From JAQXGO01 sp045592445 (GTDB taxonomy: Bacteria > Bacillota > Clostridia > UMGS1883 > UMGS1540): a DNA stretch of 45,161 nucleotides. Position numbers and translations under genes: made by a program. Location of the stretch: NCBI GenBank assembly GCA_045592445.1, contig JAZNUV010000033.1, forward strand, positions 1 to 45,161, given 5' to 3'. Below are positions 7,745 through 15,954 of this stretch, piece after piece. The notes under the pieces are model-generated. The model was not told where the DNA came from, made no database searches, and saw nothing but the letters and a program-made list of their open reading frames with translations. The number at the start of each line of letters is the position of its first letter. The first letter of the stretch is position 1.

Positions 7745-7773
7745 ATTCTATCGTATATCGTGCAAAAATGCAA
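7745..7773 (-). promoter_or_regulatory. sigma-A promoter of efp
   Basis: TTGCAT (7768-7773) and TAGAAT (7745-7750), 17-base spacer, about 35 bases before the efp start. Confidence 0.75.
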
Positions 7774-7804
7774 GTCTTTTTTACATTTTACACAATATTT
7801 TTCA

Positions 7805-8563
7805 TTAGATTTGCGCGACTAAATCTTCCATGTTATACATTCCTGCGGGCTTGTCCTTTAAAAAGCCTGCTGCTCGAACTGCGCCGACTGCAAAAATATC
7901 GCGGCTCATGGCCGTATGCTTAATTTCAAGTATTTCATCGTTACCTGCAAACAGTACATCATGTTCACCAACAATGGTACCGCCGCGCACAGCATGAATT
8001 CCGATTTCCTGCTTTCCGCGCGGACGACGCACGCTATGTCTGTCATAGACATACTCTCCGCTTGACGGCATTGTTGCCTCAATTGCATCCGCTATAGCAA
8101 GGGCAGTGCCGCTAGGTGCGTCCAGCTTACGATTATGATGCTTTTCAATGATTTCAATATCAAATCCGTCTGTTAATACCTCCGTTGCTTTTTTTGCAAG
8201 TGCAATCAAGAGATTTATTCCGAGCGACATGTTCGCCGAGAAAAACACTGCAACAGTCTTACTTGTTTCTTCAAGCAGACTCAAATGTTCCTTTCCAAGT
8301 CCCGTTGTGCAGACCACAATCGGAATATGCCGTTCTGCCGCATACGGAAGTAACGTGAGCAGTGCAGCAGGATTTGAAAAATCAATAATCACATCTGCCG
8401 GTACATTGATTTCCCTCGGATTCGATACAATCGGGAAATCAGCATAGGATGTGGTCTGAATATCTACGCCGGCACAGACGGAAAAACCGGGTGTACTTTC
8501 CGCAATATGCGCGACTGTACGCCCCATCTTTCCATTTGCACCACTTATAATTAAGTTTGTCAT
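7805..8563 (-). CDS. dapB: 4-hydroxy-tetrahydrodipicolinate reductase
   Basis: Cytosolic enzyme of the diaminopimelate/lysine pathway that reduces the DapA product with NAD(P)H. Of 252 residues, the N-terminal Rossmann fold has GANGKMG (8-14) and the C-terminal half has the substrate/catalytic block EKHHNRKLDAPSGTA. AVRGGTIVGEH is also conserved. I start at the ATG giving MTNLIISG; a TTG two codons earlier is less likely. It is last in an operon with asd and dapA, 16 bases after dapA. DAP is needed for peptidoglycan and its precursor dihydrodipicolinate supplies spore dipicolinic acid. Confidence 0.97.
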   Translation of the reverse strand: MTNLIISGANGKMGRTVAHIAESTPGFSVCAGVDIQTTSYADFPIVSNPREINVPADVIIDFSNPAALLTLLPYAAERHIPIVVCTTGLGKEHLSLLEETSKTVAVFFSANMSLGINLLIALAKKATEVLTDGFDIEIIEKHHNRKLDAPSGTALAIADAIEATMPSSGEYVYDRHSVRRPRGKQEIGIHAVRGGTIVGEHDVLFAGNDEILEIKHTAMSRDIFAVGAVRAAGFLKDKPAGMYNMEDLVAQI

Positions 8564-8579
8564 TCGCAATTATCCTCTT

Positions 8580-9473
8580 TTACTCTTTTATTGTAAGACC
8601 TGCGCTAATCAGTGCCTGTCGTAAAATTGCACGATTTTTTTCTTCCATATCGCAAAGCGGAAGCCTGAGTGCACCGACATCATAGCCAAGCATATTCATT
8701 GCCGTCTTTACCGGAATGGGGTTTACCTCAATAAACAAGGCTTTTACAAGGTCATAGTAACGAAGCTGCAACTCGCGTGCACCTGCAATGTCTCCATTGA
8801 AAAACTTTTCGCATATATCATGCGTTTCTCTCGGCAAAATGTTCGCCAAAACAGAGATTACGCCTTTACCACCCAACGATAAGACAGGCACAATTACGTC
8901 ATCATCGCCCGAATAAATAGCAACTCTGTCACCGCACATTGATGCAATTTTAGCAACCTGCGAAAGATTACCGCCAGCCTCTTTAATACCGACAATATTA
9001 TCTGCTTCCGTCAACTTCAAAAGTGTTTCCGGTTGCAAATTCACGCCTGTTCTTGACGGTACATTGTAAACAATAATCGGAATGTCAACATGCTTTGCAA
9101 TTTCCATATAATGCATTACAAGGCCTTTTTGTGTTGCCTTATTATAGTATGGCGTTACAGATAAAAGTCCATCCGCGCCGAGTTCTTCTGCACGTTTTGA
9201 AAGGTGGACACCATGCATGGTGTCATTTGAACCCGTACCTGCAATAACAGGAATACGTCCCTTCACTCTATCGACTGTATAGGAAATCGCCTCCAGATGC
9301 TCCTCGTCCGGCATAGCGGCCGCCTCGCCGGTCGTACCGCAAATAATAATTGCATCTGTATGATTCGCAATATGTAAGTCGATAAGCTCTCCTAATTTAT
9401 CAAAGTTAATTTTACCGTCGCGAAATGGTGTAACAATGGCAACACCGCTCCCTGTAAAAGGAACTCCACTCAT
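8580..9473 (-). CDS. dapA: 4-hydroxy-tetrahydrodipicolinate synthase
   Basis: A 297-residue TIM-barrel aldolase that condenses pyruvate with aspartate semialdehyde, the first committed step to DAP and lysine. Schiff-base Lys164 lies in GIKEA; Tyr136 and Arg141 sit in VYNVPSRTG, and the GTTGE motif (46-50) is intact. Start ATG has AGGGG upstream. It lies between asd and dapB with short gaps (14 and 16 bases), so the operon order follows the pathway asd, dapA, dapB. Confidence 0.98.
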   Translation of the reverse strand: MSGVPFTGSGVAIVTPFRDGKINFDKLGELIDLHIANHTDAIIICGTTGEAAAMPDEEHLEAISYTVDRVKGRIPVIAGTGSNDTMHGVHLSKRAEELGADGLLSVTPYYNKATQKGLVMHYMEIAKHVDIPIIVYNVPSRTGVNLQPETLLKLTEADNIVGIKEAGGNLSQVAKIASMCGDRVAIYSGDDDVIVPVLSLGGKGVISVLANILPRETHDICEKFFNGDIAGARELQLRYYDLVKALFIEVNPIPVKTAMNMLGYDVGALRLPLCDMEEKNRAILRQALISAGLTIKE

Positions 9474-9487
9474 AGTAATACCCCTTT

Positions 9488-10483
9488 CTATCCGTTATAT
9501 TCGATGAACTTTCTTGCAATCTGCACAGCGTTTGACGCCGCACCCTTTCTGATATTGTCAGCAACCACCCAAAGATTTACGCCATTCTCAATACTTTCAT
9601 CTCTACGGATGCGACCGACAAATGTCTCATCATGTCCTGCCGCTGTAACGGGCATGGGGTAGAGATTATTCTCCGGGTCATCCTGCACTACAATACCGGG
9701 AGCATTTTTAAGCACTTCTTTTAATTCTTCTAATTCAAATGGTTTTTCAAGTTCTATATTGATGGATTCACTATGTCCGTTAAAGACAGGAACACGGACT
9801 GTTGTTGCCGTAATCTTAAGACTTTGGTCTCCAAGAATTTTCTGTGTTTCCTGAATCATTTTCATTTCTTCCTTTGTGTAGCCATTCGGCAGGAAAACGT
9901 CAATATGCGGCAAGCAATTCCCTGCAATGGGATGCACAAACTTTTTCGGTGCCTCGCCCTTCATGCCGTTCTCTAAATCATCCCAACCGCCGCGACCTGC
10001 ACCGGACACTGCCTGGTATGTTGAATATATGATTCTCTTGATTCCGTATGCATCATAAAGCGGTTTAATTGCAACAACTGCCTGAATGGTGGAGCAGTTT
10101 GGATTTGCAATAATGCCTTTATGCTCCTTAATTGCCTCCGGATTTACTTCGGGCACTACAAGCGGCACATTCGGGTCCATGCGCCAAGCGCTTGAGTTAT
10201 CGATAACAAGGCAGCCCTTGCTCGCTGCAATCGGTGCAAATTTTTCACTCGTGCTGCCGCCTGCAGAAAAGAGTGCGATATCAAAACCTTCATCAAAAGA
10301 AGTTTCTGTAAGCTCACGCACCGTGTGTTCTTTTCCCATAAATGTAATTTTACTGCCTGCAGATTTTGCCGATGAGAAAAGTGTGTAGCTTTCCGCGGGA
10401 AGCTTATATTCCTCCAAAACCTTCAAAAATGTTCTGCCGACCATCCCGGTGGCACCTACAACTGCAATTTTGTACTGTTTCAC
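9488..10483 (-). CDS. asd: aspartate-semialdehyde dehydrogenase
   Basis: NADPH enzyme, 331 residues, making aspartate semialdehyde from aspartyl phosphate, branch point of lysine/DAP and threonine/methionine synthesis. N-terminal VGATGMVG (9-16) is the cofactor-binding loop; catalytic Cys130 lies in ANPNCSTIQ; GHSESINIE carries the conserved His. The start is GTG at 10483, chosen because AGGAGG lies eight bases upstream; this AGGAGG overlaps the TAG stop of the preceding SLH gene, so translation of asd is likely coupled to that gene. No aspartokinase is encoded in the window. Confidence 0.97.
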   Translation of the reverse strand: MKQYKIAVVGATGMVGRTFLKVLEEYKLPAESYTLFSSAKSAGSKITFMGKEHTVRELTETSFDEGFDIALFSAGGSTSEKFAPIAASKGCLVIDNSSAWRMDPNVPLVVPEVNPEAIKEHKGIIANPNCSTIQAVVAIKPLYDAYGIKRIIYSTYQAVSGAGRGGWDDLENGMKGEAPKKFVHPIAGNCLPHIDVFLPNGYTKEEMKMIQETQKILGDQSLKITATTVRVPVFNGHSESINIELEKPFELEELKEVLKNAPGIVVQDDPENNLYPMPVTAAGHDETFVGRIRRDESIENGVNLWVVADNIRKGAASNAVQIARKFIEYNG

Positions 10484-10495
10484 TTTGTTTGCCTC

Positions 10496-11923
10496 CTAAT
10501 TTAATCTTGTTTTTTCTGTTGCATCATTTTTGAAGCTGCAAATTACACCTTCGCCATCCATGCCATATACATAATCATCGTATGTGTTCAGTTTCACATA
10601 CATGCCTGTATCAATTCTGATTTCATACCGCCCTTGATAGTCAAGTTTGTAAACGGCGTTATCGTCACCGCCCTGTATGATAATGCAGTCACGCATAAAG
10701 CAGTACATGTTGACACTTGTTTCCGTTAAGACGTTTACGTTTTGAAAATCCTTATCGATACTGCAAAGACGATTTTCTCCATCTAAATAATAGAAAATAT
10801 TGTTTCGCAAAGTAAGTTTTTTGTTTACTACGTTTCGCAACAGTGTCGAGGTATTGTCCTTTTCGAGTCTATATATACCGTCTCCCGTTGAATAGAAAAT
10901 ACCATCTCCGACAATAACAGGTAATTCTGCCGATTTCTCTGTTACCCGAATTGTCTCGCCGCTTTCAAGAATATACTTGTATATTTTGCCTTCGTCATGC
11001 AGATTACGATAGAAAATCGCACCAAAATAAGCAGAAAATGCATCTGTTTTGGTATCAACAAGTTTTCGTTCTATGCCGCTATCAATCGTCTTTATATATA
11101 TACTGTCATCTGCGCCAATATAGTATACTGTATTGGAAAATGCAACCATATTTTTTGCAGGTGATTCGGTTAGTTTGGATTTGGTAGCGCCTTTCACAGA
11201 TGTAATACCGGAAGCATCAGCATAATATGCATTGCCGCCACCCATGCCAACGAAAAATCCACCGCCAAGCATATTATCATGCGTGTTCCCACTCGGAACC
11301 ATCACGAATTTTTCAATATAAGCCTGCATGCTGAGTTTTTGCGTTGTAAGCAGACGATAGCAAAGTAAAATAGCCTGTTCCCTTGTTGTATTGCCCAAAG
11401 GGTTGATATGATTATTTTCATCGCCCAGCATAACAGAGAATGCGTTCAGGCATTGTACCGACACGAGTGCCCAATCAGCTATTTTATCCATATCAGGGAA
11501 TGTATTGACGTACTTTTCCGGCAGAGCAATATCAGGGCAAGCAGATACGAGTGCATTTTTCAGCATTACACAGATTTCCTGCCTTGTAACTGCACTATGC
11601 GGTGCAAACAAGCCCTCACCTACACCCTTTACTATACCGAGTGACGCTGCCGCCGCAACCGATGCATTCGCAGTGTCCGTAAATACGGATGTGGCGACGG
11701 GCATTTCCTTTCCGGAAAGCTGTGCCCAAAGCAGCATGGCTGTTTCGCAAAATTCCTCACGTGTAATCGGCGTTTGGTAGTCTGTCTGCAAATGCCGGGG
11801 CACAATTTTTGCTTCTATCGCATATTCCACTTCGCTTTTTGCCCATTCAGACGGCGCTGCCGCAGCAGAAACAGAAAATAATGCCGCACTTGCCAAGAGA
11901 ATTGCAAATATCTTTTTAAGCAT
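10496..11923 (-). CDS. secreted SLH-domain protein with DUF5050-like beta-propeller
   Basis: A 475-residue exported protein. A signal peptide spans about 1-22 (MLKKIFAILLASAALF, cleavage near AAAA). Three SLH repeats (about 24-70, 80-130, 135-190) contain ITREEF, VTRQEI and TTREQA motifs and would bind secondary cell-wall polymer. The remaining part to the C-terminus is made of repeated Y-Y-x-(G/D) segments such as VYYIGADDS, IFYRNL and FYYLDGENR, resembling the DUF5050 propeller. Start: second of two close ATGs, ten bases after AAAGGA; the first is too close to it. Unusually it is the first gene of the asd-dapA-dapB operon. Ligand unknown. Confidence 0.85.
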   Translation of the reverse strand: MLKKIFAILLASAALFSVSAAAAPSEWAKSEVEYAIEAKIVPRHLQTDYQTPITREEFCETAMLLWAQLSGKEMPVATSVFTDTANASVAAAASLGIVKGVGEGLFAPHSAVTRQEICVMLKNALVSACPDIALPEKYVNTFPDMDKIADWALVSVQCLNAFSVMLGDENNHINPLGNTTREQAILLCYRLLTTQKLSMQAYIEKFVMVPSGNTHDNMLGGGFFVGMGGGNAYYADASGITSVKGATKSKLTESPAKNMVAFSNTVYYIGADDSIYIKTIDSGIERKLVDTKTDAFSAYFGAIFYRNLHDEGKIYKYILESGETIRVTEKSAELPVIVGDGIFYSTGDGIYRLEKDNTSTLLRNVVNKKLTLRNNIFYYLDGENRLCSIDKDFQNVNVLTETSVNMYCFMRDCIIIQGGDDNAVYKLDYQGRYEIRIDTGMYVKLNTYDDYVYGMDGEGVICSFKNDATEKTRLN

Positions 11924-11961
11924 ATATATCATGTCCTTTCTCTTTTTGTATATATGCAATA

Positions 11962-11990
11962 AGTATATCACATTTTTTTCGGTTTGACAA
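11962..11990 (-). promoter_or_regulatory. sigma-A promoter of the SLH-asd-dapA-dapB operon
   Basis: TTGTCA (11985-11990) and TATACT (11962-11967), 17-base spacer. The leader is under 40 bases, so no lysine riboswitch can be present. Confidence 0.75.
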
Positions 11991-12005
11991 CTGTTTTTTC
12001 TGAAT

Positions 12006-13763
12006 TTAATTTTGTGACCAGATATAATCTATCGCATACAAAAACGGATGTTCGGGATAAATCGTCTCAAAATGCGTGCGCAGCCTATCTAAAAATGCTA
12101 CGGAATACCCGCTGTCACGCCGATATATATGTGCCTTTATATCCTTTGTAATCTGTACAGTTTCAATTTTCGTCAGATTTTGGGTATAAGTGCCATCCAA
12201 TATTTCACGTGCCAAAAAAGCCACGACCTGCTGATTTTCCTCCCCAAGATGCACCTGTACAGGGTCTGCTACCACAATATATTTTGCCACAAGAAAATGA
12301 TTCGGAAAACCGTCCCTCTTATCTACGTGTGCTGTACCCAAAAGACCATAAATCCCATCCTCACGTGTTGGCAACATCGTGTTTTTTAGAATATCATCAT
12401 TGAGCGCCTCGGAACTGCTCAGTATATACACCGTTGCATTTTCTGCTTCTGTTTTTTCGTTAATTTTATCTCTAAGCGATATGATTCCTGCGGTATCCGC
12501 AGTTTTCGGAACAAACCGTTTCGTTGATAACAAATGCAATGTATCGCCCGGCATACCCGGAATATAAATATATAAAAACGAAACGCAAAGTACAAGGCAC
12601 CACGCCGCGAGTACACCCTGTCTGCCATATGGAAGCGATGATATGCCGACTGCTGCAAGCAAAAACAGGTTTGCAGCAAACAGATATTGATGGTGATACC
12701 CTATGGTCTGAATTCTTGTAAAGAGGAAAAACATAATGACAAGCTGTAATATTAAAAAACATGTAAATTGACGCATCCGTTCCCGACAAAGGCCAAAAAG
12801 ACCTAATGCAAAGAACAGAAACGGCAGCACGCCGTAATAACTGATAAAATATTTAACATTCCACCAAAAGTCACCAAACATATATGCGGAATACGCATCA
12901 GACATTCGATTTCCGAAAAGGCGTACAAGATACGGGCGAAAAAATAAAAGAACAATAATAAGTGTAGTGCCACCACAAATCAGAATATTATATAAAAGCA
13001 TTTTTATTTTATATTCTTTGTCATATATTTTTCGGATAAGGCCCGAAAGAAGCAGTGCAGCAAATGCAGCTACCAGAAAGAAAAGGTACCAACGTCTTGT
13101 AAAAACCAAAAGCACGGATAATAAGCCGAGTAATATATCTTGCCGTAGCTCTATTTTTTGAAAATCCTGTCTATACACCACCGCGAGCCAAACGCTGATA
13201 TAAATAAGCCCTGCCGCATCCAAATACCCCCGAAGTGCGGGGTTTAAAAAAGGTGTAAAAAGAAAAATGAGCCACACAAATTTTTTATTGATTTTATAGA
13301 CAAGGCAAGAAAAAACGCAGTAAAACGGGACTATAAAAAGATTATAGATAGTAAAAATATACGCGGTAAAGCTGCCGCCGAGCATCTCCAAAATTGGCGC
13401 AGTAAAAAGCGTCGGCAATTTTGTGTAGTCGCTTTGCAGCATGGTGTCATATAATGCAGCAAAAAAGCCGGGCAAGTCCTCTCGCATAAGCGTTGCGGAA
13501 CGCAGTGTTTCGATATAGTATCCCGCATAGTCCCAAAACGGAATAAACCGCTGGAAATGTGTATAGACTGCCAAAAATACATTGCCGAGTAAAATACCGC
13601 CGAGCACCAGGAACTTATATGTGCGCCGCATCCCAACGCCACGCAAAAGATATGCCACCATGCCAAAAATCAAAGTGGCACATGATGCCGAAATGGCGAG
13701 CGGCGTATTCACAATAAAAAGCAATACGGTTGCTACGACCGCTACAGTCACGCATACAAGCAT
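12006..13763 (-). CDS. polytopic membrane protein, GT-C glycosyltransferase-like
   Basis: A 585-residue integral membrane protein with about 11-13 hydrophobic segments in the first 400 residues and a soluble C-terminal part of about 150 residues. After the first spans an extracytoplasmic loop carries FWDYAGYY, resembling the acidic first-loop motif of GT-C (PMT/ArnT-like) lipid-linked sugar transferases; I infer such a role but no family-defining motif is certain. Start ATG chosen for GGAGG six bases upstream. It lies after the 6S RNA terminator and no clear promoter of its own is seen. Alternatively an unclassified O-antigen-ligase-like or DUF membrane protein. Confidence 0.6.
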   Translation of the reverse strand: MLVCVTVAVVATVLLFIVNTPLAISASCATLIFGMVAYLLRGVGMRRTYKFLVLGGILLGNVFLAVYTHFQRFIPFWDYAGYYIETLRSATLMREDLPGFFAALYDTMLQSDYTKLPTLFTAPILEMLGGSFTAYIFTIYNLFIVPFYCVFSCLVYKINKKFVWLIFLFTPFLNPALRGYLDAAGLIYISVWLAVVYRQDFQKIELRQDILLGLLSVLLVFTRRWYLFFLVAAFAALLLSGLIRKIYDKEYKIKMLLYNILICGGTTLIIVLLFFRPYLVRLFGNRMSDAYSAYMFGDFWWNVKYFISYYGVLPFLFFALGLFGLCRERMRQFTCFLILQLVIMFFLFTRIQTIGYHHQYLFAANLFLLAAVGISSLPYGRQGVLAAWCLVLCVSFLYIYIPGMPGDTLHLLSTKRFVPKTADTAGIISLRDKINEKTEAENATVYILSSSEALNDDILKNTMLPTREDGIYGLLGTAHVDKRDGFPNHFLVAKYIVVADPVQVHLGEENQQVVAFLAREILDGTYTQNLTKIETVQITKDIKAHIYRRDSGYSVAFLDRLRTHFETIYPEHPFLYAIDYIWSQN

Positions 13764-13775
13764 TGTTTTCCTCCA

Positions 13776-13810
13776 TTTAAAAGTGCGCCATAAGGAATCC
13801 TTATGGCGCA
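13776..13810 (-). terminator. terminator of the 6S RNA gene
   Basis: A nearly complete palindrome (13784-13810) with 13-bp arms and a single central base is followed on the minus strand by CTTTTAAA. It ends the non-coding transcript just before the ribosome binding site of the membrane protein gene. Confidence 0.75.
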
Positions 13811-13825
13811 ATACTTTTTACACAG

Positions 13826-14020
13826 CCCCGCATGTGCCGTCCGACATTTCAATTTTAACCTGCTTGGCAGGTGGGTGATATATTTTCTTTGCTTATGGGT
13901 TATCCTCATACCGGCCGTCAAAAGACGGGCGGGGGACCTACACGCCACAAAGTTCTTCTATCTCCCTTTCATTTTAGTGTTGGCTAAAATTCTATACTTG
14001 CCGCGCGAACACCGCAGGGA
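13826..14020 (-). ncRNA. ssrS: 6S RNA (RNA polymerase regulator)
   Basis: This interval lacks a credible coding frame and folds by hand like 6S RNA. The 5' end CCCTGCGGTGTTCG pairs with the 3' end CACATGCGGGG as a closing stem; GTGTTCGCG near the 5' end matches the conserved 6S start region (E. coli has ATGTTCGC). A large A-rich central bubble follows; its 3' side carries the small hairpin CCTGCcaaGCAGG, as in known 6S RNAs. The apical arm uses CTTTGT/GCAAAG and ends in CCGTCttttGACGG. Length of about 195 bases is normal. 6S RNA binds the housekeeping RNA polymerase holoenzyme by mimicking an open promoter. It follows directly the DUF1292 stop and ends in a strong hairpin. The exact ends are estimates. 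Confidence 0.82.
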
Positions 14021-14025
14021 AAAAA

Positions 14026-14325
14026 TTATTCCTCGTCTTCATCCTCAAATTCGAAATCTTCTTCCATACGCGTTTTGAAGATTTCAAAGATATGTTCTAA
14101 TTCCTTCTCGTCCTCTATTGGCTCCAAAATATCCTCTTCATCATTTGCGGGCACGATCCGCATAATCAGAACCGTTGCCTCTTCATCATTGTTTTCCGCG
14201 TCATCCACCGCAAGACCTGCCGCATAGCGGTTGCCGCCATCCTCAATAATGTCAAGCACCTCAAAGGGCATTTCCTTGCCTTCCTCATCAACCAAAATCA
14301 CTATATTTTCTCTTTCCTCTGTCAT
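14026..14325 (-). CDS. DUF1292 (YrzB-like) protein
   Basis: A 99-residue, highly acidic protein with the pattern IVILVDEEGKE near the N-terminus and a tail of Asp/Glu. It matches DUF1292/YrzB, a small Firmicutes protein of unknown function that is nearly always next to ruvX (yrrK). AAGGAGG lies nine bases before the ATG. It starts 15 bases after the ruvX stop, so it is in the same operon, and it ends six bases before the predicted 6S RNA. Confidence 0.88.
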   Translation of the reverse strand: MTEERENIVILVDEEGKEMPFEVLDIIEDGGNRYAAGLAVDDAENNDEEATVLIMRIVPANDEEDILEPIEDEKELEHIFEIFKTRMEEDFEFEDEDEE

Positions 14326-14340
14326 ACTATGCGCCTCCTT

Positions 14341-14757
14341 TTATTTTGTCGACATACTGTCGAGATAACCTTGTAAAATGAATACAGCCGCAATTTTATC
14401 GACCTTACCCTTTTTCTTTTTGCCGTGTACATTGCCTTCCGAAAGCACACGATGTGCAGCCTTTGAGGATAAACGTTCATCCCACTCTATAACCTCAAGC
14501 CCACTGTGCTCAGCAAGGCGCGCGGCAAATTCACGCGTCAGTTCTCCGCGCGGACCTATGGTTCCGTTCATATTTCGCGGCATGCCAATTACAAACTTTT
14601 CAACTTTATATGCTGCTACAATTTCCATAATTTTGGCAAACTGCGCTTCCCATCCGTTTTCAGACAAGGTGCAGAGCGGTTGTGCTGTCCACCCCATTAC
14701 ATCACTAATTGAAACGCCAATGCGCGCATCGCCATAATCAAGACCAACTATTCGCAT
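14341..14757 (-). CDS. ruvX: Holliday junction resolvase-like pre-16S rRNA nuclease RuvX/YqgF
   Basis: A 138-residue RNase H-fold nuclease linked to 5' end maturation of 16S rRNA. It shows GLDYGDARIGVS with the metal-binding Asp at residue 7, the VIGMPRNMNG block, and WDERLSS plus VDKIAAVFILQGYLD with the other acidic residues. The start MRIVGLDYG is at the family's usual position; the leader from the promoter is only about ten bases and AAGGA is very close to the ATG, so a slightly longer start cannot be excluded. Confidence 0.95.
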   Translation of the reverse strand: MRIVGLDYGDARIGVSISDVMGWTAQPLCTLSENGWEAQFAKIMEIVAAYKVEKFVIGMPRNMNGTIGPRGELTREFAARLAEHSGLEVIEWDERLSSKAAHRVLSEGNVHGKKKKGKVDKIAAVFILQGYLDSMSTK

Positions 14758-14773
14758 TTCCTTCACCATTTTT

Positions 14774-14802
14774 ATTATACACACATCCCGCTTTAAAATC
14801 AA
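14774..14802 (-). promoter_or_regulatory. sigma-A promoter of ruvX-DUF1292(-6S RNA)
   Basis: TTGATT (14797-14802) and TATAAT (14774-14779), 17-base spacer, minus strand. Confidence 0.8.
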
Positions 14803-14848
14803 GTGCTTTTCATAATTTTATAAAAAATCAAATTCAGCGTTACACAGA

Positions 14849-14877
14849 TTGACAATTTATACGAAAAATATTATACT
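14849..14877 (+). promoter_or_regulatory. sigma-A promoter of mutY
   Basis: TTGACA (14849-14854) and TATACT (14872-14877), 17-base spacer, divergent from the ruvX promoter. Confidence 0.82.
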
Positions 14878-14915
14878 ATATATAGAATAAAAATTTCAAA
14901 ATGCGAGGAATCAAT

Positions 14916-15941
14916 ATGACCGTATATCAAAAGCTTCCTGCCCTTCTGCTGCCTTGGTTTGCAGAGAATAAACGCGATCTTCCCTGGCGATGGGACAAGG
15001 AGCCATATCACGTCTGGCTTTCTGAGATTATGCTTCAACAAACGCGTGTAGAGACGGTGCGTGACTATTATATAAGGTTTCTTTCTTTTTTCCCCACGTT
15101 GCAAAGTCTTGCAGATGCTCCGCTGGACGTTGTTTTGAAATATTGGGAAGGTCTTGGCTATTATACACGCGCCCGCAATTTGCATAAAGCAGCGAAACGT
15201 ATCATGCAAGACTTCGGCGGTATCTTTCCCACACACTATGATGATATATGCAGCTTGCCCGGTATAGGCGCCTATACAGCGGGCGCCATTGCCTCTATAT
15301 GCTTTGATGCGCCAACCCCCGCGGTAGACGGCAATGTGCTGCGTGTTACCGCACGTCTTACCGCTTCTGACCTGCCGATAGATGTACCAAAGGTTAAAAA
15401 AAATGTCGCCCAATCCCTTGCTTCCATTTATAAAGATGGAAATTGTGGTGATATCACGCAAAGTATTATGGAACTCGGCGCGATGGTTTGTCTCCCAAAA
15501 TCGCCTCGTTGCCCTTCGTGTCCACTTTCATCAATTTGCAAAGCGCATAAAGCAGGCATCGCTGAAAAACTACCCGTTCGCCTCCCCAAAAAAGCAAGAC
15601 GGATTGAAGAAAAAACTGTATTTTTCTTTCAAGCCGGGGATAAAATAGCTATCAGAAAACGCCCGCGCGGCGGTCTTTTGGCATCTCTTTGGGAATTACC
15701 GAATACGGATGGCATATTGTCCGCTACCGAAGCCGTAAAAAAAGCGGAGGCATGGGAACTTACGCCCGACGCGCCCCGGCGTGCGGTGGAACGCATCCAT
15801 ATATTCACGCATGTGGAGTGGCACATGACCTGTTATTACATCCCATGCTCTTCTCTTTCTCCTGATTTTACTTGGGTTTCAAAATCGCAACTTTCAGAGG
15901 AAATTGCTTTACCCTCTGCATTCCGTATATTTTTAGAATAG
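14916..15941 (+). CDS. mutY: A/G-specific adenine glycosylase
   Basis: Base-excision repair enzyme (341 residues) that removes adenine mispaired with 8-oxoguanine. Catalytic Glu37 lies in EIMLQQT; the helix-hairpin-helix LPGIGAYTAGAI (114-125) is followed by Asp138 in VDGN. The [4Fe-4S] cluster Cys192, Cys199, Cys202 and Cys208 has the canonical C-x6-C-x2-C-x5-C spacing. The C-terminal third (about 230-341) is the NUDIX-like 8-oxoG recognition domain. Start ATG with GCGAGGAA upstream; an earlier in-frame ATG has no ribosome binding site. The alkyltransferase-like gene 13 bases downstream makes a small DNA repair operon. Confidence 0.96.
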   Translation: MTVYQKLPALLLPWFAENKRDLPWRWDKEPYHVWLSEIMLQQTRVETVRDYYIRFLSFFPTLQSLADAPLDVVLKYWEGLGYYTRARNLHKAAKRIMQDFGGIFPTHYDDICSLPGIGAYTAGAIASICFDAPTPAVDGNVLRVTARLTASDLPIDVPKVKKNVAQSLASIYKDGNCGDITQSIMELGAMVCLPKSPRCPSCPLSSICKAHKAGIAEKLPVRLPKKARRIEEKTVFFFQAGDKIAIRKRPRGGLLASLWELPNTDGILSATEAVKKAEAWELTPDAPRRAVERIHIFTHVEWHMTCYYIPCSSLSPDFTWVSKSQLSEEIALPSAFRIFLE

Positions 15942-15954
15942 AAAGGAATTATTC

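Noticed and set aside
11924..12005. Lysine riboswitch upstream of the DAP operon
   Set aside because: The space from promoter to start codon is under 40 bases, far too short for the L-box.
13803..14078. A 91-codon plus-strand open frame between the membrane protein and DUF1292 genes
   Set aside because: No ribosome binding site, and it overlaps a region that folds as 6S RNA and the end of DUF1292 on the other strand.
14871..15461. A 196-codon minus-strand open frame opposite mutY
   Set aside because: It is antisense to conserved catalytic parts of mutY and its predicted protein resembles nothing.
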